A DNA stretch of 64,000 bases from Cacajao melanocephalus (taxonomy: Eukaryota > Chordata > Mammalia > Primates > Pitheciidae). Shown piece by piece: positions 1 through 10,062 of this stretch (the stretch's first letter is position 1; every line of letters starts with the position of its first letter). The position numbers and the translations under genes were made by a program. The stretch is taken from assembly GCA_963573385.1 (NCBI GenBank), contig CAUYLG010051935.1, positions 1 to 64,000 on the forward strand, written 5' to 3'. Under the pieces are notes generated by a model. The model saw only the letters and a list, made by a program, of their open reading frames with translations. It was not told the DNA's origin and searched no databases.

Positions 1-705
1 GCTGCTTTCCTCCCCTTCACCTGTATCTGGCATTTCTCCCCATGCTATCTCTCCCCAACTCCCCACCTCCCACTGTCCCTCCCCTATTTCCCCCCAACAG
101 ACCCCAGTGTGGAGTGCTCCCCTCCCGGTGTCAATGTGTTCTCATTGTTCAACACCCATCTATGAGTGAGAACATGCGGTGTTTGATTTTCTGTTCCTAT
201 GTCAGTTTGCTGAGAATGATGGTTTCCAGGTTCATCCATGTTCCTACAAAGGGCACAAACTCATCGTTTTTGATGGCTGCATAATATTCCATGGTGTATA
301 AGTGGCACATTTTCCCTGTCCAGTCTATCATCAATGAGCATTTGGGTTGGTTCCAGGTCTTTGCTATTGTAAACTGTGCTGCAATGAACATTTGCATGCA
401 TGTGTCCTTATAGCAGAATGATTTATAATCCTTTGGATATATACCCAGTAATGGGATTGCTGGGTCAAATGGAATTTCTATTTCTAGGTCCTTGAGGAAT
501 CACCACACTGTCTTCCACAATGGTTGAACTAGTTTACACTCCCACCAACCGTGTAAAACTGTTCCTATTTCTCCACATCCTCTCCAGCATCTGTTGTCTC
601 CAGATTTTTTGATGATCACCAGTCTAACTGGCGTGAGATGGTATCTCAATGTGGTTTTGATTTGCATTTCTCTAATGACCAGTGATGATGAGCATTTTTT
701 CTGTA
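1..705 (-). mobile_element. L1 (LINE-1) 3' end, antisense, cut by window edge
   Basis: The reverse strand carries the end of L1 ORF2 and the 3' UTR. The frame at 397-197 reads as the ORF2 C-terminus, including FIAAQFTIAKTWNQPK and YTMEYYAAIKNDEF. The plus strand shows the usual antisense L1 landmarks: 'atacccagtaatgggattgc' and 'ttgatttgcatttctc'. The copy looks primate-aged (L1PA/PB/MA range). It is 5'-truncated near 705, and its poly(A) end lies before base 1. The protein is a fragment and cannot be functional. Confidence 0.93.
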
Positions 706-736
706 TTGTATTAATCTTCTGAGAAAGAAAAAAAAA

Positions 737-1325
737 GTCAATCCTACCAAGTCTTTGAAATGTATCCAGAATTTGACCACTTTGTCATGACATTCATTGC
801 TCCCATCCTGGCCCAAACCACCACTGTCACTCACTTTGGATTACTAAAATGGTTTTCTGGCTGCCACTGAGATCTTGCTTTTGTCCTTCCTAGCACTCAC
901 AACACATAGCCAGAATGGTTTCATGTAAGTCAGGTCTTGTCTCTTAGCTCAAAACTCGCCAATGGCTCCCAACTCAGAGTATAAGCTGGTGTCCTTGACT
1001 TTACATGATCTGACCCAGTTACCTCTTAAAAATCATCTCCTTTCTAGTTGCTATGCTGTTCATTCTACTCCAGCTACACTGGTGTCCTCCCTATTCCTCT
1101 AATAGGGCTTCCAGATCCTTGTATTTCTGCTTCCAGATCCTTGTATGTTCTGTTTCTGCTGCTTGGAATGTTCTCCTGTGAGATATTCACAGGGGAGTTC
1201 CTTCAACAACCTCAGATGTTTACTAAAAAGTGGCCCTAGTGAGTTTCTTTCCTGGTCACTCTAAAATTTCATTACCTTACACAGTCCTTCATAGCCCCTT
1301 TCTCTTACATAGGTACTTTTTTTCC
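737..1325 (+). mobile_element. L2 LINE 3' region, first part
   Basis: The sequence follows the 3' part of L2: a 'tctgaccac' opening, 'ccaatggctccc', 'catgatctgaccc', 'ctccagctacactgg', 'ctgcttggaatgttctcc', then the run toward 'cttcatag'. It stops just before the L2 3' terminal segment, which reappears at about 3258. I therefore read one old L2 split by a later 1.9-kb insertion. Confidence 0.7.
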
Positions 1326-1559
1326 TTAAAGATAACAAATTTTTAATTCTAAAAGAATTTTAGGCTCCAGCAGGACATTGGAGAAATAAGGTCCCTGGTA
1401 ACAGATATTCCAAGTGGTGGATTTGCTGGTGTAAAGGCATGATCACCTTCTGATGACTTGGCCATGCACTAATATCACTGTTCACTGTCTGCTGGGGTGG
1501 GGAGGGGTCTTCAGACCCAGAAAGCCTGGCCCATGGCAGGTAGAGGTCTTGGCTGCCGT
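1326..1559. other. unassigned segment; possible 3' tail of a retrocopy
   Basis: No family is recognised. A short T run at 1317-1323 borders the L2. On the minus strand the hexamer ATTAAA (a common poly(A)-signal variant) occurs about 20 bases before that run. This would fit the 3' end of a minus-strand retrocopy continuing to the CZIB relic, but the link is inference. Confidence 0.4.
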
Positions 1560-1998
1560 GTTAGTGTGCTGAGACTGCTGCACAAAAGTACTGCAAAGTG
1601 GGTGATTTAAACAACAGACATGTATTGTCTCATGCTTTAGGGGGCTAGAAGTCTAAGGTCGAGGTGTTAGCAGGGGTAATGCTTTCTGAAGGCTGAGGAA
1701 GAATCTAGATTCTGGTGGTTTTCTGGTAATCTTTGGCATTCTTTGGCTTGTAGAAGCATCACCCATCTCTGCCTTCATCTTCACGGACATTCTCCCTGTG
1801 TGTGTATTTCCAAATATCTCCTTTTGATAAGGCCGTGAGTCACACTGGATTAGGGGCTCACTCCATGGTAGTATGACCTCATTTTAGCTAGTTACATCTG
1901 CCACTACCCCTTTTTCAAGTAACGTCACTTTCTGAAGTACTGGAGGTTAGGACTTCAGCACATGGATTTTGGGAGGGACACAATTTAACCCATGACAG
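1560..1998 (-). mobile_element. MLT1-type MaLR solo LTR, antisense
   Basis: It runs from 'tgttagtgtgctgagactgc' to 'acacaatttaacccatgaca' on the plus strand, so the LTR is on the minus strand with TG...CA ends. Middle landmarks match the MLT1 LTR: 'aaacaacagacatgtattgt', 'ctagaagtctaagg', 'cttggcttgtagaag', 'tggattaggggctcac'. Ancient, non-coding ERVL-MaLR element. Confidence 0.85.
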
Positions 1999-2589
1999 CT
2001 ACTGTCTTCACATCCCCACGGGGATGTCTAAGTGTTCCCGCAGGGGAACAAACGAAGAATAGCAGGAGGAGCTGTATGGAGCATAGAGATTGACTTAGCA
2101 TTAGGAAGAATTTACATACTGGCTCCCTTGAGGGGAGGGGAGCACCCATTACAGCAAAACAGCAGACACCAGATGACCATCTGGCAAGAATTTTGTGGAG
2201 CAGATTCATATCAGGAGGAGAGCTGTAAAATCCTTTTAGCTCTGGAATCGGAAGTGACACCAGCTAGCAGGGATGCCTGGGTTTACCTGCTAGCCAAGCT
2301 AGTCTACAAAGTATCTTGGCTCAAGATTATTGGGCTCATGGCATCATTTCGCAGGCTCAGTTGTCCTTGTGCCATTGGCCTTGACAACTTCAGTCCTCTG
2401 GACTGACCTGTCTGATCCCCCAAATCTGGAGAGCCCTAAAGAAGCTGTGTCCTCCTGCATATTTTGCAAATATCAAGCATGGGATTTTAAACTGTGGGAA
2501 GATGCCAGGAGGCAGTCAAAGACCTCCAGTGTGAATTCTAATTTGTGGAAGGAGTGGCTGACCTACCTTCATAAACCAGTGGTATATGA
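1999..2589. other. unassigned sequence between LTR and CZIB retrocopy
   Basis: No repeat family or gene is recognised. A plus-strand open frame of 124 codons (2032-2406) lies here and shows no domain, signal peptide or family resemblance. The stretch sits inside the block that splits the L2, so it may be distal 3' UTR of the CZIB retrocopy (minus strand) or separate older DNA. Confidence 0.4.
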
Positions 2590-3245
2590 ATAGGGGCTTT
2601 ATTGGTGGGGCTTGGGAAGCTGTGACTGAGCCCAGCATGCAGACTGTGAGGGCTTGGTGCAGCTACCAGGAGACAGGGATGAGGGGACCAGCCTCCGTGG
2701 GCCCTGCTGCGTGGGGCATTTTGTCCCTCCTCAGTTGTTAGGGGCAAGTGTTCACGGGGAGGGCTCAGCACTTAAAAACTGTGGCATGACCTCATAGATT
2801 CCCACAGACTCCCTGGACCTTTGTGTCATAGTCAGTGCAGTCTTTCTCCTGCAGAATGTCACTGAAGACTATCCCTGACTTCAGGCCCTCAGCAGCAAAC
2901 CCAGCCTAGGGCTGGAATCACATGGTTTGAAACCCTGGCACTCAAACTCTACTATGGTTTTGAACTTCTCTCTGTCTTTGGCATTGTAAGATTTGATGGG
3001 ACCACTCAGAATCTCAGTGGAGTTTTCCGTGTGCACAGCTTGCACTTCTGGACCGTGAAGGAGCTGCCATAGCCTCTATTTAGTGCCACACTGTCCATCA
3101 GTGGATATACTGCCACTTCTCTGAAATCATCTCATTTTCAGGTACCACTGGAAGTCTTCATCCACAGGCCAGAGGCAGGTGACATTCTCCAGCGCAGCTT
3201 TGAGCTATGGTACAATTTTCCCTATCAGGGTCTGGCTCAGTCCAG
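2590..3245 (-). pseudogene. CZIB: processed pseudogene of CZIB (C1orf123), minus strand
   Basis: Read on the minus strand, the segment collapses the whole CZIB coding region (a small zinc-binding protein of about 160 residues) into about 460 contiguous bases, so it is intronless. Recognisable pieces in order: MGKI-like start (initiator ATG mutated to ATA, around 3223-3225), ALENV near the N-terminus, QWYLKM, LMDSVAL, VQKCKLC, KFKTIVEFECQGF, and ESVGIYEV close to a TGA at 2765-2767. Several frameshifts and stops break it. About 14 bases are missing after QWYLKM, removing the first CxxC zinc-ligand pair. The 3' UTR continues downward with AATAAA at about 2605. It lies inside an L2 next to an MLT1 LTR. 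The assignment rests on my memory of the human protein. It cannot encode a product. Confidence 0.85.
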
Positions 3246-3257
3246 TACTGGCTGCAG

Positions 3258-3470
3258 TCACTTATTTATGCTTTATCCTTTGTGAATAACACTAATATAT
3301 TACATATTTTACTTTTATCATGTTTATTATCTGCTATATTATAAACTCCACAGGGAAAACAGTTTTTATCTCTTCTGTTTTGTCTGTTCCCTTTACTGCT
3401 ATACCCCTGGCACTTAGAGGAGTACTTGGCCCATGCTTAGCACATTTTTGTAAGTGAATACTGAGCAACA
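3258..3470 (+). mobile_element. L2 LINE 3' end, second part
   Basis: It resumes the L2 3' terminus: 'attataaactccacaggg', 'tctgttttgtctgttccc', 'tacccctggcacttagagg', and a degenerate 'agtgaatactgagc' tail. Orientation and consensus position continue the 737-1325 fragment. Confidence 0.7.
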
Positions 3471-3830
3471 TTTGGAGGCTTCTGTCTGCTACATGTGAGC
3501 CCTGTAGTTGCTGGGTGTCATTGTGACTGGGAAGTGGAAACTTGTTGGGCAGTGGTATGAGCAGCTGGGTTGGTGGTGGGGACACTGGCATCATCTATTC
3601 ATCAACTGGGATAGAAGTACTGGTGTAAGTTGGCCAAAATCAGCTCTGGGGGCTTCAACAATTCCTGAATTTTCCTACTTCTGCACCTTTGCTTAGGCTG
3701 TGCCTTTTAGATGATATGACTGCCCCTTCTCCTTAGGTTCCTAATAAAATTTTACTTATGTTCAAGATGTAGTTTACAATTAATTTACCTTCTTATATCA
3801 CCCAAATCAGAATAAACTTAAAGTTTTCTC
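3471..3830. other. unassigned; possible old LINE/MIR scrap
   Basis: The stretch around 3670-3740 ('cacctttgcttaggctgtgc') vaguely resembles L2/L3-type 3' sequence. I could not confirm a family. Nothing else is seen. Confidence 0.3.
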
Positions 3831-3834
3831 CCAG

Positions 3835-4130
3835 CTTTATTAGGGCATATTTGACAAAGATTGTTTGTATTTATGGCATACAACTAGATGTTTTGATAAA
3901 TGTATATACATTGTGAAATTATTAAATGAAGCTAATTAACATATTAATCACCTCATATACTTAACATTTTTTTTGTGGGGAGAACATTTGAGATCTAATC
4001 TCTTAACAGCTTTCATGTGTGCAATACGATGTTCTTAACTGTAGTCGCCATGCTGTACGATAGGTCTCCAGAACTTATTTATCCCATCTAACCAAAACTT
4101 TGTACCCTTCGTACCTACCAGGGCATGCTG
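3835..4130 (-). mobile_element. L1M 3' UTR fragment, antisense
   Basis: Typical antisense L1M 3'-UTR phrases are present: 'gagaacatttgagatctaat', 'gttcttaactgtagtcgcca', 'tgctgtacgataggtctcca', 'gaacttatttatccc'. The fragment stops before the ORF2 portion. Confidence 0.8.
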
Positions 4131-4165
4131 TATTTAACAAAGGAGACAATATTCATTTAGCTGTT

Positions 4166-4245
4166 AATTCAATCATTAGTTAATGTATTCACTGAACAAA
4201 TATTTTCCAAGTGTTTGGAATATGCCAAGCACTAGACTATATGCA
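4166..4245 (-). mobile_element. L2 3' end fragment, antisense
   Basis: 'cactgaacaaatattttcca' and 'ccaagcactagactat' match the reverse complement of the L2 terminus (the 'tgctcaataaatatttgttg' region). Confidence 0.55.
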
Positions 4246-5174
4246 TGCTACTTCTGAAGGTTCTTTTCTTAACTGTTCAAAGGAAAAAAGCAATTAAAGC
4301 AAAATGGAAGCCTCTAACTTATCCTGCCTTGTTATCTTCCGTGAGCAGGACTAGGTCCATTTCATAATATACACTCTCTGGAACGGGGAAACTCCTGGGG
4401 AGAAAAAACAAACACAAGTAACTTGAACCTTTTTTTCCATGTCATTTGGACAGAATAAAAACACCTTTTGAGGAGGTAAATTTAAATCTCTCAGCTTCCA
4501 AAGTACAAACTGTGAGAAACTGAATGAGACTTACTTCCTATTCTCTTAGTATTTTATTTGTTCTTTATTTGTGTACATCCTAGTCCACAATGATTTAAAA
4601 GAACTTGAGGGAACATTTGAAATATACATGATATAGAAGTGAAAGGCAAAAATAGAACAAGAAATAGATTAAATAGGAGGTTAAAATTAGAAAAAAAGCT
4701 AATTAAAAATACAGGACACACAGGTGAACAAAATTGTTATAACTGAACACTAACTTCGGGATTGAGTTGCCTACTAGCCAAAGTGAAAAAGTTTCTTTTC
4801 ACAATTTTATACCTATCAGAAACTAATGATGTCTGAGGAAAGCTCAGTGCAAATAAGGTCCTCATAGAATAATTCATCTTTTCTTTTTCTCAGGAGGAAA
4901 TATATGCTTTCTTTTTGGGAGAAGTTTCCCTGGCCATTAAACATATTTAAAAAGTTGAATACTTTGAAAATAAAACTACAACAATTACGGTTAACTATTA
5001 ACCTATTTATATTAAACTATTTAAATCTTTGGATGATTTCTTTTAGTCTATAAGCATTTAGGCAGCATATTTTTATTGGTTTTTGGTTATAATATGAATA
5101 GATATTTTAGTAATCCAATATGCAGTTCCTCATTATTTGATGTTATACAGTCAGATTTACACAGTTGTCATGGT
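4246..5174. other. unassigned AT-rich sequence
   Basis: AT-rich DNA with no open frame of note and no recognised repeat. Confidence 0.6.
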
Positions 5175-5703
5175 TGTGATGGCTAATTTTAGGTATTGAC
5201 ATTACTGAATTACAGGATAATTAGAGAGCTGGTAAAGCATTCTTTCTGGGCATGTCTATAAGTTTCCAGAGGAATATGGGGTGTGAGTTGGTGAACTGAG
5301 TGGGGAAGACCCATCCTCATGTGGACAAGCACCATTCAATTAGCTGGGGGCCCAGATAGAACAAAAAGTCAGAGAACCTTTCCCTTCTCCTCTGGTCCTT
5401 GGACATTAGAACTCTAGGTACTCTGATCTTCAGGTGCTGACACTTGTGCCAGTTGCCCCCTGGTTCCCAGGCTCTTCAGCCTCAGGCATAAGAGTTACAT
5501 CATCAACTTCTTGGTTTGGAGGCCTTTGGACTTGTACTGAGCCCTGCTACCAGTCTCTCTGGGTCTCCAGCTTGCAGGTGGCCTATCCTCAGCCTCCATA
5601 ATCCCATGAGTTAATTCTGCTAATATGTCCTCTCTCCTCTCATGTATTTATCTAACTCTATATCCTATTGGTTCTCTTTCTTTGGAGAGCCCTGACCAAT
5701 GCA
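5175..5703 (+). mobile_element. ERVL/MaLR-type LTR, sense
   Basis: TG...CA ends are visible: it starts 'tgtgatggctaattttaggt' and ends 'agccctgaccaatgca'. Internal landmarks are 'agagctggtaaagcattctt', 'cagatagaacaaaaagtc', 'ctgggtctccagcttgcag' and 'tatcctattggttctctttc'. The same class appears at 54728 and 63595. Subfamily not assigned. Confidence 0.8.
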
Positions 5704-6262
5704 GATTTTAAAATCAAGAATGAGGACTCTTGGCAGCATCCACATGGTGCTAATTCTGCAGGCACACTGAGTGCATGAGCTATGAAGGCAAGCCTGCCTC
5801 CCTGTAGATTTCAAAGGATGCTGCAGAGACCTGCCACAGGGGCAGAGCCACTGCAAAGAGTTACACTAGAGGGCAATGCCTAGTGGAGCCACTGGGTAGG
5901 TTCCACCTCTGAGATCCCAGAATTGTAGAGCAACCAGCTTACAACACCAGCCTGGGAGGGCTGCAGGCTTGAGGCTCCAACCCATGAGAACTGCTGCATG
6001 AGCGGAGCCCAGCAAAGCCAGGGAGAGGGGTTGGGGCCAAGGCCTTGGGAACCAATCCCCACCCCAGTGTTCTTAGAAGTCACTACATGGAATCAAAGGA
6101 GATTATTCTCAAGCTTTAGAATTTAGTGTTGTTTTTCCTGTTGGATTTTGTACTAACTTGGAATCTGTTTCCCCTTTCTTCTTCGCTGTTGCTTTCTTTT
6201 GGAATGGGAATCCTGTGCCTGTCTGCCATTTTGGGACATATGATTGTTGAAGTGAACTTAAA
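5704..6262 (+). mobile_element. MaLR internal sequence (MLT1/MST/THE1-int-like)
   Basis: It directly follows the LTR in the same orientation and contains MaLR-internal phrases: 'cttggcagcatccacatgg', 'gatttcaaaggatgctgcag', 'gccactgggtaggttccacc', 'gaatctgtttcccctttctt', 'ttttggaatgggaatcctgtg'. It represents the 3' side of the internal region, so most of the element body is deleted. MaLR internal regions have no functional protein. Confidence 0.75.
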
Positions 6263-6269
6263 TCACCTG

Positions 6270-7960
6270 ACTGAGGTAGTGTTTGTCAGTTTTCTCTATT
6301 GTAAAGTTATTCTTTTTTTCTCCATTTTCATTTCCTTTTTTCTTGTTGACTTCTCTTTGAAAGGAAGTCAATATGTGAAGCCCACACCAAAGCCCACACG
6401 GAAAGAGTGGGGAGTTACGATGCATCTCCCTGACAGCAGAGTATTTACACAAATTATTTGGAATACTTTCATGTGGGATGTTTGTCTCTTCTCTCCGATT
6501 TATTCATGTATTCAGTCAATTGTTTATCAATATCAGTTTGAACTCATGGATATTTATGCTTCAGGTTATAATCCAGTACTACTCTACTTGTTTTGTTCCT
6601 CAATTTTTTTTCAGCTTTGGCCACTAGGAGCACTTTCAGTTGACTCCTGTGTCCCTTTGACATACTCCCATCATTGTGTGCATGTCCATGTGTGTGTGTG
6701 TGTATGTGCACATGTGCTTCACATTTTCTTACTTTTTGACACAATAATGTACTCCAGGCTCGTGTGGTATTTATCCTGCCCCAGTTCTAGAATAAGCCAC
6801 TTCTCTAAGGAATACTGTTCCTTTTGCTAGAAGTATTAAAAACCCAAATCACAATGCTAGGTGTGCTTTTTGCCACTGGATGTCATTACTTTTAAGCCCT
6901 CTCAGCAGACAGAACAAGGATATATGTGTGTATACTAACTCATGTATATATACATAACTATAAATGTTTATGTAACCATCTAATCTATGTAAAGCTATCA
7001 TAAGTGCTGATATCTTCAACTGTAATCCACTGTCACATAAACCGTTCTAGCCTCTTATTTTTTGTTTTCTAAATTTATTTTTATTTCATTTTTTGTTTAT
7101 TATATTTACTAGTTTCTGTATTCTTGTTTATTTCCAAACCCCCACTCCAACAGTGAGAAAACTGGGTCGCCCCCCTAGATCTACTTATTTAATTGTTCAG
7201 TGCCACTATGCGTGTATGGCGGTATTAGAATTGTTAACCAATACTCCTCTGTGAAACAAATATATTAATTAGAGTACTGTACTTCAGCATAGTTTTTTTT
7301 CCCCATTAGTCTTACAGACTCTATTCATTTTCAAAGTTTCTTTGGTCAATAACGCATCCCCACCTTTTCCTTTAGTAGGGTTGTTTCATCCACTTGCAAT
7401 ACAGTTAGATTGTCTTGCCATGGTCTGTATTTCATCCTGTCATCTCCCAACGTCCTAAAGATCTTTAAAAATTTACATACATCCATGTCCACTCTTTGTG
7501 CTATAAAGTTCTATGAGTTTCCACAAATGCATGGTATCACATGTCCATCATTACAGTATGAAACAGAATAGTTTTATGCTATAAAAATTCTACTATACCT
7601 CACCTATTTAATCCTTCCTACCACATGCTCCTCCCCAATTCCTCCCCCTTATAGTCTGGCAATCACTTTTTACAGATACTTTCTATAGATTTTAAAATGA
7701 CTTAAGCTTCCATAAATATTTACATATACCCTAAATGTCTAGGAGTGTGATTGCCAGATTTCATAGTAAGATTACATTTAGCTTTCTAGGAAACTGACAC
7801 ACTGTCTTCCAAAACGGATGCACTATTTTGAATAGTGCATGAGTGCATGAATGAATGAGAGTTCCTGTTGCTCTGCATCCATGACAGTAATTTGTATTGT
7901 CATTTCTTTTTGGATTTTAGCCATTCTAATAGGTGTGCAGGGGTATGCATGGTTTCTGAC
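6270..7960 (-). mobile_element. L1ME-like relic, 3' UTR and ORF2 C-terminal part, antisense
   Basis: The run from 'tttgaactcatggatattta' through 'tcagctttggccactagg', 'gctcgtgtggtatttatcc' and 'ccctctcagcagacagaaca' is antisense L1ME/L1M 3' UTR. From about 7680 it enters the ORF2 C-terminal region ('tctaggaaactgacacactg', 'gagagttcctgttgctctgc', 'agccattctaataggtgtg'). A 234-codon frame at 6126-6830 is fortuitous, because it crosses the MaLR/L1 boundary and lies on the wrong strand of the L1. A (TG)n tract sits at 6687-6703. Confidence 0.8.
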
Positions 7961-9560
7961 TAGAAGTCTAATGTGATTTTTATTCTTGTTCTTCTATAGG
8001 TAAGGTATTTATCCTCTCTTCTAGGTTCTTTCAAGATTTTCTCTTTGTCTTTGGTTTTCCAAAGTTTGAATGTGATATATCTAGGTATACTGAAGTTTTA
8101 TTTGCTTGTTGCTTTAGTATTTATCCCAGTCAGTGTTTTTGAGCTTCCTAGATCTGTGGTTTTCTGTCTGTCATGAATTTTGCAAAGTTTTCAGCCATTA
8201 TTACTTTACACACTTCATTTGCTGTCTTCTTTATTCTGGTATTCCAATCCATTTGTTACACATTTTGAGATTTTCCATAGTTTTTGGATAGTCTGTTATG
8301 GTTTCTTCATTCTTTTTAATTTTGTTCTGTTTTGTCTTGCCTTTCAGTTTAGGAAGTTTCTGTTATCATGTCTTCAAGCTTACTAATGCTTTCCTTGGCT
8401 GTGGTTAGTCTTGTGATATGCTCATCAAAAATATTCATCTTTTCTGTTGTAATTTTTAAAAATTTTAGCATTTTCTTTTGATTCCTTTCTAGAATTTTCA
8501 TCTTTTTACTTACATTGTCCATTTTTTCCTTAAAAATCTTATTTTAAACAAAATTTTTAGTGTACAATGCAGTATTGTTAACTGTAGGCACGGTGTGACC
8601 TACTTGTTCTTACATATTGCTTACTTTTGCCATTAGCGCCCTTAATATTAAATCACAGTTATTTTAAATTCCCTATCCTGTAATTCCAAAATCTATGTTA
8701 TATCTGAGTCTGGTCCTGTTGCTTGCTTTGTCTATTCATACTGTGTTTTTTTTCGTAGAATGCTTTGTACTATTTTGTTGAAGAGAGATATGATGTACTG
8801 AGTGGTAGGAACGGAGGTAAATACTGCACTTTTACTTTGAGGTTATATAAATCCGGCCAGCACTTGTGCCATATTTAATGTCTGCTATAGTGGTAGGTGC
8901 CAGAGGCTTTAAATTCCTTTATTATTCTCATTTTTGTTTGTCTTGTTGACTTTGGGCTTCCCTATGTACTTCTTCTGAGGGAAAATCTGCTGTTGCTTCA
9001 GTTTGAATCCACCGTTATTATACTAGAGCCCTATTGCAGTGGTAGTAAGCTATGAGGGAGAGAACATATTTTATAATCTGATGATTAAATTTCAGCTTTT
9101 GGTGGGCCTGAGTTCCTGGGCTGTGACCTTAATAAGTGTTTCTTAGCCTTTTTACTTCCCTTAGGTGAGACAGTAATGCCAAAAAGGGCTGGAGTAGGAG
9201 AAATGCCTTGCTCCAAATGAGCAAATGTATTTGTAAACAAATTGTTATTATTTGAAGCATATTAAATTCTTCCTAAAGCGGAATAAATTTCCTAGCAAAT
9301 ACTGAACTATTTGAAGCTACTCAACTGTTGTTGGCCCCTGTTTTCAACCTTCTCCCTGTGGTTTTTAATAAAGGACAGAAGGGTGAGGGCAAATTTTGGG
9401 ACTACTCAGGGTTTGTTTGGCTTGGTGTTGACTCCTCTTCCTTGGTTGAGAAGCTCTGGTATAATAAAAAGATCAAGAGAATGCTTTGTGTAGGTCCTAA
9501 TATTATCCTAGATAAATCTGAAGATAGGATATGTCAACTGATATGCCCCAAACCACATGG
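7960..9560 (-). mobile_element. L1ME/HAL1-like relic, ORF1 and 5' UTR part, antisense
   Basis: 'tcaagattttctctttgtct', 'gatatatctaggtatactg', 'ttcagccattattacttta', 'ttgattcctttctagaattt' and 'gaattccaaaatct'-like phrases are antisense L1M/HAL1 ORF1. Past 9020 comes old L1 5' UTR ('cctgggctgtgaccttaata', 'ttcccttaggtgagacagta'). The ORF1 region follows the ORF2 C-terminus with almost no ORF2 body, so this is either a HAL1-type element or an L1 with a large internal deletion. Confidence 0.65.
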
Positions 9561-9599
9561 TTAATCTATGGTGCAGTAAACTCCAAGTTTTAAAATTCC

Positions 9600-9718
9600 A
9601 GCTAGGATGATCAGCCATCTGGTTTGCAGGGGACTGGGGGTTTTCCTGGGACACAGGTACTTAAAGCAGGAAGGCCCCAGGAAAACCAGGAAATGCCAGT
9701 CACCATCACAGGGAACTA
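9600..9718. mobile_element. short palindromic MITE-like DNA transposon
   Basis: The first about 50 bases ('gatgatcagccatctggttt') are an imperfect inverted repeat of the last about 50 ('aggaaatgccagtcaccatc'), around a 15-20 base centre. The pattern matches small nonautonomous mammalian DNA transposons. Family not assigned. Confidence 0.5.
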
Positions 9719-9759
9719 AAAACTCTTACTTGAAACCAATTTAAAAATATAATACAAGT

Positions 9760-10062
9760 GACAAATTTTCCCCTTTGCACTTATTATCTGTGTGCTGATA
9801 ATAAAACTTGCTTAGAGCATGCCTATAGATGTAACATGGCAGATTACAGGAGGATCAGTTTCCTGGCAAATAGTTTATACATTACTTCATTACTCATATC
9901 AGAGTCATCTGAGATTTCTATCTATCTGACTAAACAATAAAACACACAGAAGCTTCTCTTTTCATGGGAACTGCATAAATGCTAAGCCTATCTGCCTACT
10001 GGCAACCTACGCTTGGGTGGGAGTTTGACGGCAGCTCTGAGTAAATCTTTCTCTACTTGAGA
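9760..10062 (+). mobile_element. ERVL-type LTR, sense (left edge unclear)
   Basis: 'gggaactgcataaatgctaa', 'ctgcctactggcaacctacg' and 'gtaaatctttctctact' resemble the 3' half of an ERVL-class LTR. It is immediately followed by 'caccagaatcaggagtggga', which looks like a retroviral primer-binding-site region. The left boundary is a guess. Confidence 0.5.

Noticed and set aside
2032..2406. 124-codon plus-strand open frame
   Set aside because: No start context, domain, signal or family resemblance. It lies within an insertion block beside a retrocopy.
6126..6830. 234-codon plus-strand open frame, longest in the window
   Set aside because: It begins in MaLR internal sequence and runs through an antisense L1ME 3' UTR including a TG microsatellite. 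Its hydrophobic composition comes from T-rich antisense L1.
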